Source of the DNA: Agitococcus sp.
GTDB lineage: Bacteria; Pseudomonadota; Gammaproteobacteria; Pseudomonadales; Moraxellaceae
Direction: 5' to 3'
Length of the DNA: 64,000 nucleotides
Assembly: GCA_030646715.1 (NCBI GenBank)
Contig: JAUSLJ010000042.1
Coordinates: 186,001 to 250,000, forward strand
Shown in pieces: positions 8,010 through 16,149 of the stretch. Under the pieces are notes generated by a model, which saw only the letters and a list, made by a program, of their open reading frames with translations, was not told where the DNA came from and ran no database searches. Position 1 is the first letter of the stretch, and each line of letters opens with the position of its first letter. The position numbers and the translations under genes are program-made.

Positions 8010-9170
8010 TTAGATTTTAAAACCTAGTTGTAAGCCAACACCTGCGGTATCGCCGTCGCCTAACATCGCAGCAATATCAATATTCAAACGGTCAAAAGGC
8101 GTAATACCAATACCCGCCGTCACGACATCAGAAACATTGCTTTTGCTATCGGTGCGATAGCCTGCGCGTAAATGAAAGTGACGACCTGCCGACAACTCCA
8201 TGCCCACACGCGTAAATTGTGTTTCGAGTAATTTATCGAAGCCTTTGCGTGGCGTTAAATCGGTATTGGCTTCAATTTTAAAGTAGTTGTTGCTATAACC
8301 AACCGCAGCAACGGCAACAGGTGCAAGGTCATATTCGCTGTTGATACCAGTCACTTTGTTTTTAGGCCCTTCAAAGGTTTTGCCAATGAGATTTTCGACT
8401 GTCGCGGCAACACTAAAATTTTTCTCTGCTCCAAAGCGCATAATGCCGCCAATGTCCATGTTGACGTTATTGTGCGTTTTTAGATCGTTGCTGTCGCTAA
8501 TATCGGCAGTATCAAACTGAGTAACGGTAGCGGAGTAGGAAATTAAATCAATTTGTTGCCCTTTTAGGGTCAAACCCACTTCAAGGCCGTTTTCAAACGG
8601 TTTGCCAAGCATTAAACCTGCTTCGGTAATACCAATGGCAGAGGCATTAACGGTTGATTGGAGGTTATTTAAGTTACAAGAGAGGCCAGCAACACAGCTA
8701 TTGAGTTGAATAAAGTCAGTGGGATTATAATTAAATACGGTGCCAAAAGAGAGGTTGCTTTTAGTCATAAAGGCAAGCGGAATATGTTTATTAGGAATGG
8801 CAATTAATACCGCGCCACCGACATCAACCAATGCGAGTTTTTTGTCTAGTTCTTTCATCGCTTGGTTAACGGCATTTGCACTACCATGACCAGCCTCTAA
8901 ATCATCAATCGCTGTTTGAACATCATCCGTTTTTTGGATCATGCCATCTTTGTCAGAGGCAAAAACTCCGACATTTAGTGCAAAACTAAAATCATCGTCT
9001 TTATCAAAACTGCTGAGTAATGCAGGGTTTTTCAGTGATTGATTATATTCACCCATCGTTAAACCCGCGCCGCCACGTGCCATAGCACGGGCATCATGTA
9101 CTTCGGCAAAGCTAACAATAGGAGCAAAACCCATTGTCACGAGGGAAACATAAAGAGGAAGTTTACGCAT
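8010..9170 (-). CDS. TraF_2-type outer-membrane beta-barrel protein
   Basis: This 386-residue protein has a signal peptide (about 1-22, ending 'SFA') and then 'RAMARGGAGLTMGEYNQSLKN'. That N-terminus is typical of the PF13729 family, often annotated 'conjugal transfer protein TraF'. The rest alternates hydrophobic and polar residues, like a FadL-type barrel, and the protein ends in an aromatic C-terminal strand ('GLQLGFKI'). No conjugation genes are near, so the name does not imply plasmid transfer. A chromosomal outer-membrane protein of unknown cargo is the safer reading. Confidence 0.75.
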   Translation of the reverse strand: MRKLPLYVSLVTMGFAPIVSFAEVHDARAMARGGAGLTMGEYNQSLKNPALLSSFDKDDDFSFALNVGVFASDKDGMIQKTDDVQTAIDDLEAGHGSANAVNQAMKELDKKLALVDVGGAVLIAIPNKHIPLAFMTKSNLSFGTVFNYNPTDFIQLNSCVAGLSCNLNNLQSTVNASAIGITEAGLMLGKPFENGLEVGLTLKGQQIDLISYSATVTQFDTADISDSNDLKTHNNVNMDIGGIMRFGAEKNFSVAATVENLIGKTFEGPKNKVTGINSEYDLAPVAVAAVGYSNNYFKIEANTDLTPRKGFDKLLETQFTRVGMELSAGRHFHLRAGYRTDSKSNVSDVVTAGIGITPFDRLNIDIAAMLGDGDTAGVGLQLGFKI

Positions 9171-9409
9171 ATCAGAGTATCCTTATCTAGCTTGAGTTTT
9201 TGACTAAGTCACTGGGCAAAACGGACGGTTAAAAGTCAGCCTATAGTTATCACTAACTATATGCTCTCCTATTGATTATGTCTCTTTTGTGTACATTCGA
9301 CAATGTCGATGATGAGAGTTGTATCTGTCATAACTTTTTTATCTAGCGGTTAACTTCGACAGCATCCATAATCGTCTTCCCTCATTTTTTCAATATCGTT
9401 ATTTTGTCT

Positions 9410-9820
9410 ATGAAAAAAACCGACCCCTGTCCTTGTTGTTCAGGAAAATCTTATGGTGAATGCTGTAACTTTTTTTTAGGTGGTGCTACACCTGCACTCA
9501 CTGCCGAGCAGCTCATGCGTTCTCGTTACACGGCTTTCACCTTAGAAAAAGCCCATTATTTAGTTGAAACGCACCATGCTCAATCGCGCAAACAAGACGA
9601 GCTAAAAGCACTCAAAAAATCATTTAAAGGGATGATGTGGACAGGTTTAGAGATTGTGGCAACACAGGCGGGAGCGGAAACCGACAGCGAGGGCGAAGTC
9701 GAGTTTGTCGCCCATTTTAAACATTTTGGCAAAGCAGGGCGACTGCACGAGCGTTCACGTTTTAACAAAGAAAAGGGTCAATGGTTTTATGTCGATGGTG
9801 ATATTCTGTCCGATGCTTAA
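9410..9820 (+). CDS. ychJ: YchJ-family SEC-C zinc-binding protein
   Basis: This 136-residue protein starts with the SEC-C cysteine cluster 'CPCCSGKSYGECC' (residues 6-18), a zinc-binding module. The YchJ (UPF0225) core follows: 'LMRSRYTAFTLEKAHYLVET', 'WTGLEIV' and an NTF2-like C-terminal half ending 'GQWFYVDGDI'. The ATG at 9410 is chosen over a TTG at 9404. The molecular function of the family is unknown. The gene stands alone and is divergent from the TraF_2 gene. Confidence 0.9.
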   Translation: MKKTDPCPCCSGKSYGECCNFFLGGATPALTAEQLMRSRYTAFTLEKAHYLVETHHAQSRKQDELKALKKSFKGMMWTGLEIVATQAGAETDSEGEVEFVAHFKHFGKAGRLHERSRFNKEKGQWFYVDGDILSDA

Positions 9821-9965
9821 GACTCCCTTAATCTTTTCTCCATAAAATACGAAAAAGCCCAAAAAGCACCTATTTTCTCATGATAATGGTTTTTCTATGA
9901 CGCAATGATGACAGCATTTTGTTTTCATCATCAACCTGCATATTTTTATGCCTAGAGATTTTTGC

Positions 9966-11897
9966 ATGTTAAAGCTTCACCAAACGCTTTGGCGTTTAAA
10001 TTTGCCTGCCTTACTGGCAGTGGTAACCGTCATCGCGTTTACCGTGTTACGTGTGGCCTTGTTATGGCGCAGTAGCAGTGAAGTGCCTTTTAATCTGCCA
10101 GATTTAGCAGGTCTTTTTCTGCGTGGGTTATTGTTTGATACTGTTGTTGCCGCTTACGTTTATGGCTTTTTTAGCCTATTTGGTTTGTTAATGCCCGAAC
10201 GTTTGCGCCAAAGTGTTGCAGGGCATCGAGCGACGCTGGGCGTAGCGTGGGTGTATTTGTTTGCCTTGGGTTTTGTGGTGGTTGCGGAGTGGTTTTTTTG
10301 GAGTGAATTCAGCGTCCGCATGAATTTTATTGCCGTTGATTATTTGATTTATCGTCGCGAAGTGACAGGCAATATTCAAGAGTCCTATGCCGTTGCGCCA
10401 ATTTTAAGCACGGTGGCGGTGATTGCGTTGGCGGTGGTGTGGCTGATTCGTCAACGTATTCAAACCAGTATTAATCATCCCTTAACGCCAAAATTGCGCC
10501 TGTTAACAGCGTTTGTCACCGTATTGATTGTCGGCGCGGCAGGCTCTTTAAGTGGCGACCGTGTACCTGCACTTTCTAATAATATGTATGTGGAGGAGTT
10601 GGCGCATAATGGCGCATTTCAATTCTTTTATGCCTTTAGACACAATGACTTAGAGTATGACAAGTTTTATCAATTGGCGGCTGATCCGCAACAAGCATCG
10701 GACTTATTAAAAGCCAATGTTGTCTTGCCTAACGAGCAATTATTGCATCCTAATGAGTTATTCGATGTCAGTCGGCAAGTGACAGTCAATGAACCTGAAC
10801 GTCATTTAAACGTCATGTTGATTTCGGTCGAAAGTTTAAGCGGCGATTATATGGCTGCGTTTGGCAGTAAAGATAATGTCACGCCAGAGCTCGATAAACT
10901 CGCCAACGAAAGCCTGTTTTTTACTAATTATTATGCAACGGGTAATCGTACGGTAAGGGGTTTAGAAGCCTTAACACTGGGTATTCCGCCAACACCGGGG
11001 AGTGCGGTTGTTCGTCGCCCCAATAATTCAGGTTTGTTTTCACTCGCCTCGGTATTAAATTCTAAAGGCTATGACAGCAAGTTTATTTACGGCGGTTATG
11101 GCTATTTTGACAACATGAATGCCTTTTTTGCAGGTAATGGTTATCAAGTGGTTGACCGTACTGACTTTGCCGAAGATGAAAAACTATTTGGCAATGTTTG
11201 GGGGGTCGCTGACGAGTATTTGTTCCTGCGTTCGATGCGTGAGGCGGATAAAAGCTATCAAGCGAAAAAGCCGTTTTTCTCAATTATTATGACCACGACC
11301 AATCATCGTCCTTATACCTATCCTGAAGGTCGGGTGGTGGGTAAACAGAAAAATTGGACGGGTGCGGTACGCTATACCGACTGGTCAATTGTCAATTTTA
11401 TTAACGAGTCGCGCAAGAAACCGTGGTTTAACGATACCATTTTTGTCATAACGGCCGATCATTGTGCAGGTAGCGCGGGTAAAACGGCTGTGCCTGTTGA
11501 CCGTTATCAAATCCCGTTGATTATCTTCGCGCCGAAATATGTGCAGCCGAAAGAAATTAGCCAGTTGGCGAGTCAAATGGATGTGCCGTCCACTATTTTG
11601 GGCTTGTTGAATATGAACTACGTTAGCCGCTTTTTTGGCCGCGATATTTTACGGACACCACCTGAGCAGGGCAGAGCGTTGATTGCCACCTATCAACGTA
11701 TGGGCTTGTATAAAGACAATGACTTGGTGATTTTGTCGCCACAACGTCATGTCGAGTTGCATCGTGATCCATTAGGCAAAGATGAAATTTTGCCGCCTTC
11801 AAGCAATCAGGCATTGACCGATAGCGCGATTGCTTATTATCAAGGTGGGGATTATGTGCTGCGTCATGAGTTGTTGAAGGCGTTACCGCAGAAATAG
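9966..11897 (+). CDS. LTA synthase-like membrane sulfatase / phosphoglycerol transferase
   Basis: This 643-residue protein has about five N-terminal membrane segments in its first 180 residues and then a large periplasmic alkaline-phosphatase-superfamily domain. Key positions seen are the metal ligand Glu in 'VESLSGDY' (about 287), the nucleophile Thr in 'ATGNRTVRGLEAL' (about 324), 'TTTNHRPYTYP' (about 443) and the metal pair in 'VITADH' (about 495). Relatives move phosphoglycerol (LtaS, MdoB/OpgB) or phosphoethanolamine onto envelope glycans or lipids; the substrate here is not determinable. The start at 9966 is preferred because GAG lies upstream; an ATG at 9948 would add six residues. It is convergent with arsJ. 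Confidence 0.85.
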   Translation: MLKLHQTLWRLNLPALLAVVTVIAFTVLRVALLWRSSSEVPFNLPDLAGLFLRGLLFDTVVAAYVYGFFSLFGLLMPERLRQSVAGHRATLGVAWVYLFALGFVVVAEWFFWSEFSVRMNFIAVDYLIYRREVTGNIQESYAVAPILSTVAVIALAVVWLIRQRIQTSINHPLTPKLRLLTAFVTVLIVGAAGSLSGDRVPALSNNMYVEELAHNGAFQFFYAFRHNDLEYDKFYQLAADPQQASDLLKANVVLPNEQLLHPNELFDVSRQVTVNEPERHLNVMLISVESLSGDYMAAFGSKDNVTPELDKLANESLFFTNYYATGNRTVRGLEALTLGIPPTPGSAVVRRPNNSGLFSLASVLNSKGYDSKFIYGGYGYFDNMNAFFAGNGYQVVDRTDFAEDEKLFGNVWGVADEYLFLRSMREADKSYQAKKPFFSIIMTTTNHRPYTYPEGRVVGKQKNWTGAVRYTDWSIVNFINESRKKPWFNDTIFVITADHCAGSAGKTAVPVDRYQIPLIIFAPKYVQPKEISQLASQMDVPSTILGLLNMNYVSRFFGRDILRTPPEQGRALIATYQRMGLYKDNDLVILSPQRHVELHRDPLGKDEILPPSSNQALTDSAIAYYQGGDYVLRHELLKALPQK

Positions 11898-11904
11898 TAA
11901 ATAC

Positions 11905-11932
11905 AGTAGGGGCGAGTAAATTCGCCCCTACT
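11905..11932. terminator. Shared hairpin between convergent genes, REP-like
   Basis: An 11-bp perfect stem (11905-11915 with 11922-11932) overlaps the arsJ stop codon and follows the sulfatase gene. The ends read GTAGGGGCGA and TCGCCCCTAC, so it may be a GTAG-headed REP-like repeat reused as a bidirectional terminator. Confidence 0.55.
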
Positions 11933-13145
11933 TATCCCTCGGCAACGCCAACGAAATCACCGCCGCCAAGCCAATAAACCCACTAGAAATCCACAAACAC
12001 GCGCTCAGTCCAGCGACTTGAAACACCCAGCCAGACAACATTGTCCCTAATAATCGCCCCATCGCATTGGCCATATAATAAAAGCCGACATCCAAGGACA
12101 CACCATCTTCCTTGGCATAACTGACAATCAAAAAACTATGCAACGAGGAGTTCACCGCAAACACCGCCCCAAACAATAATAAACCTGTCACTACAACCAT
12201 CGTAGGTGGCCAAGCCGCTGCCAATGCTATCGCAATAAACGCAGGCAAACCTGCCAACGCCATCGCCCACAAAAATGCACTTTTACCATCAGGTATATGG
12301 CCTTTATTACGTCCTGTTATACGAGGGGCGATAGTTTGTACTGCGCCATAACCGATAATCCAACACGCTAAAAAGCCTCCAACTTGGGTAAAATCCCAGC
12401 CTAAGGTAGCGCTTAAAAACACAGGTAAAGCAACAACAAACCAGACATCACGCGAGGCAAACAAAAATAAACGGGCAGCCGCTAAATAATTGACGGCGCG
12501 ACTGGTGGAAAAAATCTCCTTAAATTTAGGCTTGTTTTTCGCTTTGCCGAGGTCTTGTGTCAGCGTAAAAATGCTCAATAACCAAACAACAGCCAATACG
12601 GCTGCCATCGCTATGACCGCGCCAGTAAAACCCAGCACGGATAACAACGCCGCACCCATAAAAAAGCCGACACCTTTTAGCGCATTTTTAGAGCCTGTCA
12701 GTCGTGCCACCCAACGATATAAGGTTTGTTGGCTATCCGCTTGGGTGTTGGGGACTAACAGTTTAATGCTACTTTTCGCACTCATTTTATTGAGGTCTTT
12801 GGCAATGCCTGATAAGGCTTGAGCGGCCATTACCCACGGTATGGTCAACATTGCCGCAGGTACAGCCAACATCAATAAGGCGAAAACCTGCAAACCTAAA
12901 CCAACATTCATGGTGCGATTCAAGCCCAAACGCGCACCGAGCCACCCACCGACTAAGTTGGTGACAACACCAAAAAACTCATAAAACAAAAATAAAAATG
13001 CGATGCTTAGCGGCGTGTAACCGAGTTGATGAAAATGCAGTACCACCAACATCCGTAAGGCGCCATCGGTTAGGGTAAATGCCCAATAATTACCCGTGAC
13101 GATGAGATATTGAAGGATTTGGGGAGATAAAGTCGCTAATGGCAT
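11928..13145 (-). CDS. arsJ: ArsJ, organoarsenical efflux MFS transporter
   Basis: This 405-residue, roughly 12-helix MFS protein begins 'MPLATLSPQILQYLIVTG', with 'WAFTLTDGALRMLVVLHF' in the first helices and 'SGIAKDLNKMSAKSSIK' in the loop, all hallmarks of ArsJ. Work on Pseudomonas showed that a GAPDH paralogue makes 1-arseno-3-phosphoglycerate from arsenate and that ArsJ exports it, whereupon it breaks down outside to arsenate. Here the ATG lies 2 bases after the stop of exactly such a GAPDH gene, so the two are translationally coupled. The in-frame extension to 13202 is rejected because it lies inside the GAPDH gene. Confidence 0.92.
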   Translation of the reverse strand: MPLATLSPQILQYLIVTGNYWAFTLTDGALRMLVVLHFHQLGYTPLSIAFLFLFYEFFGVVTNLVGGWLGARLGLNRTMNVGLGLQVFALLMLAVPAAMLTIPWVMAAQALSGIAKDLNKMSAKSSIKLLVPNTQADSQQTLYRWVARLTGSKNALKGVGFFMGAALLSVLGFTGAVIAMAAVLAVVWLLSIFTLTQDLGKAKNKPKFKEIFSTSRAVNYLAAARLFLFASRDVWFVVALPVFLSATLGWDFTQVGGFLACWIIGYGAVQTIAPRITGRNKGHIPDGKSAFLWAMALAGLPAFIAIALAAAWPPTMVVVTGLLLFGAVFAVNSSLHSFLIVSYAKEDGVSLDVGFYYMANAMGRLLGTMLSGWVFQVAGLSACLWISSGFIGLAAVISLALPRDK

Positions 13146-13147
13146 CG

Positions 13148-14149
13148 CTAAGCCAACCCCACTTTGCGCACTAATTCCGCTGTACGATTGGCATAGCCCC
13201 ATTCATTATCGTACCACGCGTAAATCTTCACTTGGGTGCCATTAATCACCATTGTACAGGGTGCATCAATAATGCTGGAATGTGGGTCTGTACGATAATC
13301 AATCGACACTAATGGCCGTTCTTCGTAGCATAAAATGCCTTTTAATGCCCCTTCGGCGGCTGTTTTTAATAGCGCATTAACTTCTTCTACCGTCGTGGCG
13401 CGCTCCACTTCAAAAACACAATCGGTCAGAGACGCATTGGCCAACGGCACACGCACAGCATGACCATTCAAACGACCTTTGAGTTCAGGAAAAATCTCGG
13501 TAATCGCCGTAGCTGAGCCTGTGGTGGTGGGAATCATGCTCATGCCACATGCGCGGGCGCGGCGTAAGTCTTTGTGCGGTGCGTCTAAAATGGTTTGGGT
13601 ATTGGTTAAATCATGAATCGTGGTGATGCTACCGTGACGAATACCAATACTCTCGTGAATAACTTTGACGATAGGAGCTAAACAGTTGGTGGTACAAGAA
13701 GCCGCCGTGACAATTCGATGTTGTTGTGGGTCAAATAAATGATCGTTCACGCCAATTACCACGTTTAAGACACCTGCTTCTTTCACGGGTGCAGTTACCA
13801 CGACACGTTTTACCCCTTGGTCTAAATATGCTTGTAATAGCGCAGTGGTTTTCATTTTGCCAGAGGCTTCAATCACCACGTCACAGTCTGACCAATCGCT
13901 GTCAGCAATGGTTTTATGGCGGCTGATTGTAATGCGGCGAGTCCCGATTACAATATTATCACCCTCGGCTTTGGCTTCGTGCTGCCAACGACCATGTACC
14001 GAGTCAAAATTAAGTAAATGGGCGAAGGTGATAGCATCGCCTGCGGGGTCGTTAATATGAGTGAAGCTGAGCTCAGGCCAGTCCCATGCGGCGCGTAAGG
14101 CCAAGCGTCCCATACGGCCAAAGCCGTTAATGCCTACGTTAATGGTCAT
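13148..14149 (-). CDS. ars-operon glyceraldehyde-3-phosphate dehydrogenase
   Basis: This 333-residue GAPDH has the NAD-binding '[13 protein letters not shown]' at the N-terminus, the catalytic Cys in '[14 protein letters not shown]' (about 150), '[17 protein letters not shown]' and the C-terminal 'WYDNEWGY'. In arsenic operons this paralogue uses arsenate in place of phosphate to form 1-arseno-3-phosphoglycerate, the ArsJ substrate. Its position between arsR and arsJ makes that role much more likely than glycolysis. The ATG at 14149 ('[11 protein letters not shown]') is chosen; the reading frame extends further to 14215 but would then overlap arsR. Confidence 0.92.
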   Translation of the reverse strand: MTINVGINGFGRMGRLALRAAWDWPELSFTHINDPAGDAITFAHLLNFDSVHGRWQHEAKAEGDNIVIGTRRITISRHKTIADSDWSDCDVVIEASGKMKTTALLQAYLDQGVKRVVVTAPVKEAGVLNVVIGVNDHLFDPQQHRIVTAASCTTNCLAPIVKVIHESIGIRHGSITTIHDLTNTQTILDAPHKDLRRARACGMSMIPTTTGSATAITEIFPELKGRLNGHAVRVPLANASLTDCVFEVERATTVEEVNALLKTAAEGALKGILCYEERPLVSIDYRTDPHSSIIDAPCTMVINGTQVKIYAWYDNEWGYANRTAELVRKVGLA

Positions 14150-14208
14150 GATATTTTTCTCTATTTGAGTGAATTGGTTACCCGTTGAGCATAGGATGAA
14201 TCGTGGGA

Positions 14209-14523
14209 TTAACAACAGCGTGTTGTTATCTCACATGGCTGGCCTTGACAGCAGTTTTCAGTTAAAAACGCCAGTAACTCATTCATGACAGGATAGTTGG
14301 CGCGATAATGTAAAAAGCGGCCTTGTTGTTCGACATGAATTAAATCGGCTTGTTGTAGTGTTTTTAAATGAAATGAGAGCGTGGCGTTGGCCAAACCTAA
14401 TAACGCTATCAATTCATTGGGCGTGTTGCCTGTTTCCCCAGCCACGACTAAAGCACGATAAATGGCTAATCGGTTACTTTGGGCGAGTGCTGCAAGTTGT
14501 TTTACGGCAAGTTCAGTATTCAT
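14209..14523 (-). CDS. arsR: ArsR-family arsenic-responsive repressor
   Basis: This 104-residue winged-helix repressor has the recognition segment '[20 protein letters not shown]' (about 36-55). It lacks the classic ELCVCDL site of E. coli ArsR. Instead its tail carries C91 C92, C97, C103 and C104 ('NCCQGQPC'), which resembles the C-terminal As(III) site (Cys95, Cys96, Cys102) of Acidithiobacillus ferrooxidans ArsR. It should bind the operator at its own promoter and be released by As(III), controlling the GAPDH and ArsJ genes 60 bases downstream. No arsC or arsB is present in the window. Confidence 0.9.
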   Translation of the reverse strand: MNTELAVKQLAALAQSNRLAIYRALVVAGETGNTPNELIALLGLANATLSFHLKTLQQADLIHVEQQGRFLHYRANYPVMNELLAFLTENCCQGQPCEITTRCC

Positions 14524-14541
14524 TATGTTGTCTATGTTTTG

Positions 14542-14565
14542 ATATTTCCAATAATATGGAAATAT
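14542..14565. promoter_or_regulatory. Probable ArsR operator
   Basis: A perfect 9-bp inverted repeat (ATATTTCCA at 14542-14550 with TGGAAATAT at 14557-14565, spacer of 6) lies 19 bases before the arsR start. Size and position fit an autoregulatory ArsR dimer site. Binding is inferred. Confidence 0.65.
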
Positions 14566-14602
14566 TGTGACAGAAAAATGACGTGATTAATTGTTTGTGG
14601 CA

Positions 14603-16090
14603 TCAAATCCCAAATACCTTACGCACCGCATCCCAAAAACCACCCACTACTTTGCCAACTAACGCCGCTTTGCGGTCGTCATGGGGCGCTTGCTCATAAA
14701 AATAGACGCCTGTTTGCCCGCTAAACTGGTCATTAAACAAGTTGTCTTTGCCTAGATAATAAGAAATAAAGGTCTCGCAGCGATAGTTACTGTAAGCAAC
14801 ATCGGTACTAAAACCGAGCGTCGCATTTTGTTGAATTAAGCGCGCTTGTCCCGCGTGTTCGAGGATCACCCCATGATTGCCTTTAATAATTAACTGACAC
14901 GGGCCATGAAAGACCAAATAGCGCAATTGTAGTGTCAACCAACTATGCAAATTAAACAGCCGCCAATGCCGTGAAATATGAACGTCTTCGCCCCGTTGTT
15001 TAATCACGCCTGCTAAGCAACGCGGTTTACACACTAAAGTCGCACCCGCTGGCAAATCAATAATCACCAATTCTTCTAAGGGGTTACGCATCGACGCGAG
15101 TTGTACGGTTTCTGTTTGACTGCTTTGTAAACGCACCAAAGTCACTAAGCCTGCTGCCCAACTACTGAGGGGAATGCTGGCATTTAAAAACCATTGCGTG
15201 GATTTTTGCGCTAGCTTGCTAAAGCTTTGTAAATAATCGGGATGTAATAATAATTCTTGTTCGGGGGGAAGAATAAGACGCAGGGAATGGGCAGAAATAT
15301 GACCTTCTGGACTACTGCTAGAGGCAATGGTGATGTCTTGTGTTTGCGTGCTGTCTATCGGTAAAATAGTGATGGCAGGCAGCTTAGAAACAATCGGTGC
15401 AACAACAAAATACTGAAACAGCTTGAAGAAAATAGGTACAAAAATCACCGCCAACAGCAATAAAATAGCCGATGGTAAAACTTGCATCACCGCAGTGCGA
15501 AGGCGGTTCACCATGCTGGTGCGGACAACACTTTCGGACTCACTAATGGCTGACGTTAATTGATTCAGCACCTGTTGCGATTGTTGCAGTTGTTGTTGCA
15601 GTTGGCGGTTTTTGGCGACATCTGCCGATTGATTGACTTTGTTTTGCCAAAGGTTATAAGCCTGTTGGCTAAGGCGCAATTGCGTGGTGAAGGCGGCAAT
15701 TTGTAGGTCATATTCGCGCAGTTGTTGCGAGGTTTCGGACATCGGGTTTTTGCGCGCGAACCAATTTTCGTCCCATAAGGCTTGGCGGCTGGTGTGCAGT
15801 TGTTGAAGTTGTGTTTGTAGATGATAGAGCTGTTTTTTTTGCTGTTCAAATGCCGCTAAGAGTTGCTGGCTGAGTTTTTCTGCTTGCTGCTGTGCTTTTA
15901 CCAACTCTTGATGTCGTGCTTGTAATAAGACTTTGACTTGCTGTTGATGCGCGGTGTTTTGTTGTGCTTGCTCTAGGGCTTGCCATTCGTGTTGTAACCA
16001 TGCGCCCACCAATAATACAGCGGTAATGATGATTAAAGCGCGTAACTTCTCGCTGAGAAATTGCAAAATAGCGAGCAGGAGTTTAGCCAT
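14603..16090 (-). CDS. Membrane-anchored coiled-coil protein of unknown function
   Basis: This 495-residue protein has an N-terminal membrane segment (about 17-33, 'ALIIITAVLLVGAW'). A long Gln-rich coiled coil follows (about 34-180), then a second membrane segment (about 205-235, 'PSAILLLLAVIFVPIFF') and a soluble C-terminal domain of about 260 residues. That domain has 'AGATLVCKPRCLAGV' and 'FSGQTGVYFYEQA', weakly reminiscent of AIM24-like beta folds; I would not name it on that basis. The ATG at 16090 is chosen because the upstream extension is repeat DNA. The topology puts the coiled coil in the periplasm. It lies downstream of ppc on the same strand. Confidence 0.7.
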   Translation of the reverse strand: MAKLLLAILQFLSEKLRALIIITAVLLVGAWLQHEWQALEQAQQNTAHQQQVKVLLQARHQELVKAQQQAEKLSQQLLAAFEQQKKQLYHLQTQLQQLHTSRQALWDENWFARKNPMSETSQQLREYDLQIAAFTTQLRLSQQAYNLWQNKVNQSADVAKNRQLQQQLQQSQQVLNQLTSAISESESVVRTSMVNRLRTAVMQVLPSAILLLLAVIFVPIFFKLFQYFVVAPIVSKLPAITILPIDSTQTQDITIASSSSPEGHISAHSLRLILPPEQELLLHPDYLQSFSKLAQKSTQWFLNASIPLSSWAAGLVTLVRLQSSQTETVQLASMRNPLEELVIIDLPAGATLVCKPRCLAGVIKQRGEDVHISRHWRLFNLHSWLTLQLRYLVFHGPCQLIIKGNHGVILEHAGQARLIQQNATLGFSTDVAYSNYRCETFISYYLGKDNLFNDQFSGQTGVYFYEQAPHDDRKAALVGKVVGGFWDAVRKVFGI

Positions 16091-16112
16091 ACAGGACTCT
16101 AAAAGTATTGTT

Positions 16113-16145
16113 CCTCCCTTAATCAAAGGGAGGTTAGGAGGGATT
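16113..16145. repeat. CCCCTCTTT-type palindromic repeat, copy A
   Basis: A stem CCTCCCTT with AAAGGGAGG (16113-16133) is followed by TTAGGAGGGATT. It has the same design as the copies at 22999, 23102, 29400 and 57522. It lies between ppc and the coiled-coil gene. Confidence 0.65.
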
Positions 16146-16149
16146 TATC

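Noticed and set aside
8010-9170. Conjugation function suggested by the TraF-like family name
   Set aside because: No other transfer gene, relaxase or pilus gene is in the window; the family is common on chromosomes as an outer-membrane protein.
13148-14149. Housekeeping glycolytic gapA
   Set aside because: Position between arsR and arsJ, with translational coupling to arsJ, fits the arsenic paralogue better.
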